Positions 62,020 through 64,000 of a stretch of 64,000 nt of DNA are shown in pieces; the stretch's first letter is position 1, and each line of letters begins with the position of its first letter. The stretch comes from Ailurus styani (lineage: Eukaryota > Chordata > Mammalia > Carnivora > Ailuridae): NCBI GenBank assembly GCA_002007465.1, contig LNAC01000137.1, positions 1,993,011-2,057,010 of the forward strand, read 5' to 3'. The notes under the pieces are model-generated. The model was not told the DNA's origin. It did not search any database and saw only the letters and a program-made list of their open reading frames with translations. The translations under genes were made by a program, and so were the position numbers.

Positions 62020-64000
62020 TTAACATTTTTATTTTAATTTTAATTAGCTAACATACAGTCTTAGTTTCAGGTGTACAATAATATAGTGAATCCACAATTC
62101 CACACATCATCTGATGCTCATCACAACAAATACACTCCTTAATCCTCATCACCTATTTCACTCATTCCCCCCACCCACCTTCCCTCTGGTAACCATCAGT
62201 TCTCTATATTTAAAAGTCTATTTCTTGTTTTGTCTCTTTTTAAACTTTATTTATTTGTTTTCTTAAATTCCACATATGAGTGAGATGAAAACAGTATTTG
62301 TCTTTCTCTGGTCGACTCATTTTGCTTAGCATTATACCTTCTAGTTCCATCTACGTTATTGCAAATGGCAAGGTTTCATTATTTTTTATAGCTGAATATA
62401 TTCCATAGTATGTAGAATATCACATCTTCTTTATCCATTCATCTATCGGTGGACATGGACTGCTTCCATAGTTTGGCTATTGTAAATAATGCTGCTGTAA
62501 ACGTAAGGGTGCATTTATCCTTTTGAATTAGTGTTTTTGTATTTGGGGGGTAAATACCCAATAGTGTGATTGCTGAATCATACAATTCTTTTTAATTTTT
62601 GAGGAAACTCCATACTGTCTTCCACAGTGGCTGTACCAATGTGCATTCTCATCAACAGTGCATCTCTTTTTTCCACATATTCCCCAACACTTGTTGTTTC
62701 TTGTGTTTTTGATTTTAGCCTTTCTAACAGGTGTGAGGTGACATCTCATTGTAGTTTTGATTGGCCTTTCCCTGATGATGAGTGATGTGGAGCATCTTTT
62801 CATGTGTCTGTTGGCCATCTGTATGTCATCTGTGGAGAAATATCTTTCATGTCTTCTGCCCATTTTTTAACTGGATTATTTGTTTTTTGGGTGTTGAGTT
62901 TTACAAGTTCTTTATATATTTTGGATACTAACCCTTTATTGGATAGGTCATTTGCAAATATCTTCTCCTATTTCATAGGTTGCCTTTTAGTTTTGTTGAT
63001 TGTTTCCTTTGCTGTGCAGAAGCTTTTTACTTTGATGTAGTCTCAATAGTTTATTTTTGCTTTTATTTCCCTTGCCTTGAGGGACATGTCTAGAAAAATG
63101 TTGCTACAGTTGATGTCAGAGACATTATTGCCTGTGGCCTCTTCTAGGATTTTTATGGTTTCAGGTCTCACATTTATGTCTTTAATCCATTTTGAGTCTA
63201 TTTTTGTGTACGGTGTAAGAAAGTGGTCCGGTTTTCCCAACACCATTTGTTGAAGAGACTGTCAACAGTTGAATATTCTCCTGCTTTGTTGAAGATTAAC
63301 TGACCATATAGTCGTGGGTTTATTTCTTGGTTTTCTGTTCTGTCCCACTGAACTATGTGCCTATTTTTGTGCCAGTACCATACTGTTTTCATTACTACAG
63401 CTTGGTAATATAACTTGAAGTCCAGAATTGTAATGCCTCCAGCAATTTGCTTTTCTTTTTCAAAATCGCTTTGTCTCTTCAGGGATTCAGGGTCTTTTGT
63501 GGTTCCATACAGATTTTAGAATTGTTGGTTCTAGTTCTGTGAAAAATGCTGCTGGTATTTTGATAGAGATTGCATTAAATGTGTAGATTGCTTTGGGTAG
63601 CACACTTTAACGATATTTGTTCTTCCAATCCATGAGCAAGGGCATGTCTTTTTATTTCTTTGTGTCATCTTCAATTTCATTCATCACTGTTTTACAGTTT
63701 TCAGAGTATAGGTCTTTCACCCTTTTGTTTAGGTTTGTTCCTAGGCATCTTATTACTTTTTGTGCAATTGTAAATGGAATTGCTCTAATTTCTCTTTCTG
63801 CTTCTTCATTATTGGTGCACAGAAGTTCAACAGATTCCGTTAATTTTTGTATCCTGTGACTTTACTGAATTAGTTTATCAGTTCTAGTTACTTCTTTCTT
63901 GGTTGAGTCTTTCAAGTTTTCATTATATAGTATCATGTCATCTGCAAACAGTGAAAGTTTTACTTCTTCCTTACCATTTTGGATGCCTTCTATTTCATTT
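62020..64000 (-). mobile_element. 5'-truncated carnivoran L1, - strand (copy 2 of an inverted pair), running off the window
   Basis: Reverse complement of the L1 at 38990-41135. The 3' tail lies near 62020-62050, and ORF2 sequence runs to the right edge. It shares that copy's disabling changes: TGA (complement at 63043-63045), the TAG near 62970, the deletion of about 29 bases near 63230 and the one-base loss near 62845. A 77-residue antisense frame (62807-63040) is identical in both copies. The 5' end is outside the window. Confidence 0.9.

Larger units (their letters stand above)
56667..64000 (-). other. CCDC73: CCDC73 intron continuing past the window
   Basis: Contains SINEC at 56932, 57276, 60457, 60834 and 61452, a twin-primed L1 (57748-60196) with its own SINEC, a MIR (about 61195-61400) and the right-hand inverted L1 (62020-64000). 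No CCDC73 exon is recognisable here, so the next upstream exon must be beyond 64000. Confidence 0.65.

Overview
This is nuclear DNA from a carnivoran mammal, shown as a two-gene locus rich in introns and transposons. About thirty tRNA-Lys-type CAN SINEs (SINEC) are present in both orientations. They carry the head 'cctgggtggctcagtggg', a CT-rich stretch and the tail 'caaataaataaaatct'. Their consensus ('gcctacttgtgatctctctctgtc') looks like the caniform, probably mustelid, version. That placement is inference. Long L1 tracts, a few LTR-like blocks, L2 and MIR fragments and microsatellites fill the rest.

Genes. The left edge (816-1471, + strand) holds the last two coding exons of EIF3M, a subunit of the eIF3 translation initiation complex. 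From 1935 to 56666 on the - strand lie the last eleven coding exons of CCDC73, a coiled-coil protein of unknown biochemical function. The two genes converge tail to tail, with stop codons only 463 bases apart, so their 3' UTRs probably overlap. The CCDC73 exons join in a consistent phase into 926 codons plus a stop. The exception is the most upstream exon seen (56529-56666), which carries two extra bases and would shift frame. The 5' CCDC73 exons lie beyond 64000.

Layout. 1-1471: EIF3M 3' end. 1472-1934: convergent 3' UTRs. 1935-10962: CCDC73 3' exons, including the 1.5 kb exon 7772-9265. 10963-35225: introns with five small coiled-coil exons; the intron 10963-19997 holds an old + strand L1 (14895-19935) broken by SINEs and an LTR. 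35226-56210: a 21 kb intron with a younger L1 (38990-41135) and a nested L1 complex (48600-55085). 56211-56666: two coiled-coil exons. 56667-64000: intron with a twin-primed L1 (57748-60196) and a second copy of the younger L1 in inverted orientation (62020 to the window end).

I found no undescribed biological system. The points most worth checking are the CCDC73 frame break, two inverted L1s sharing the same disabling lesions, the twin-priming L1, target-site duplications that flank almost nothing but a tail, and a deletion centred on a SINE fragment inside an L1.
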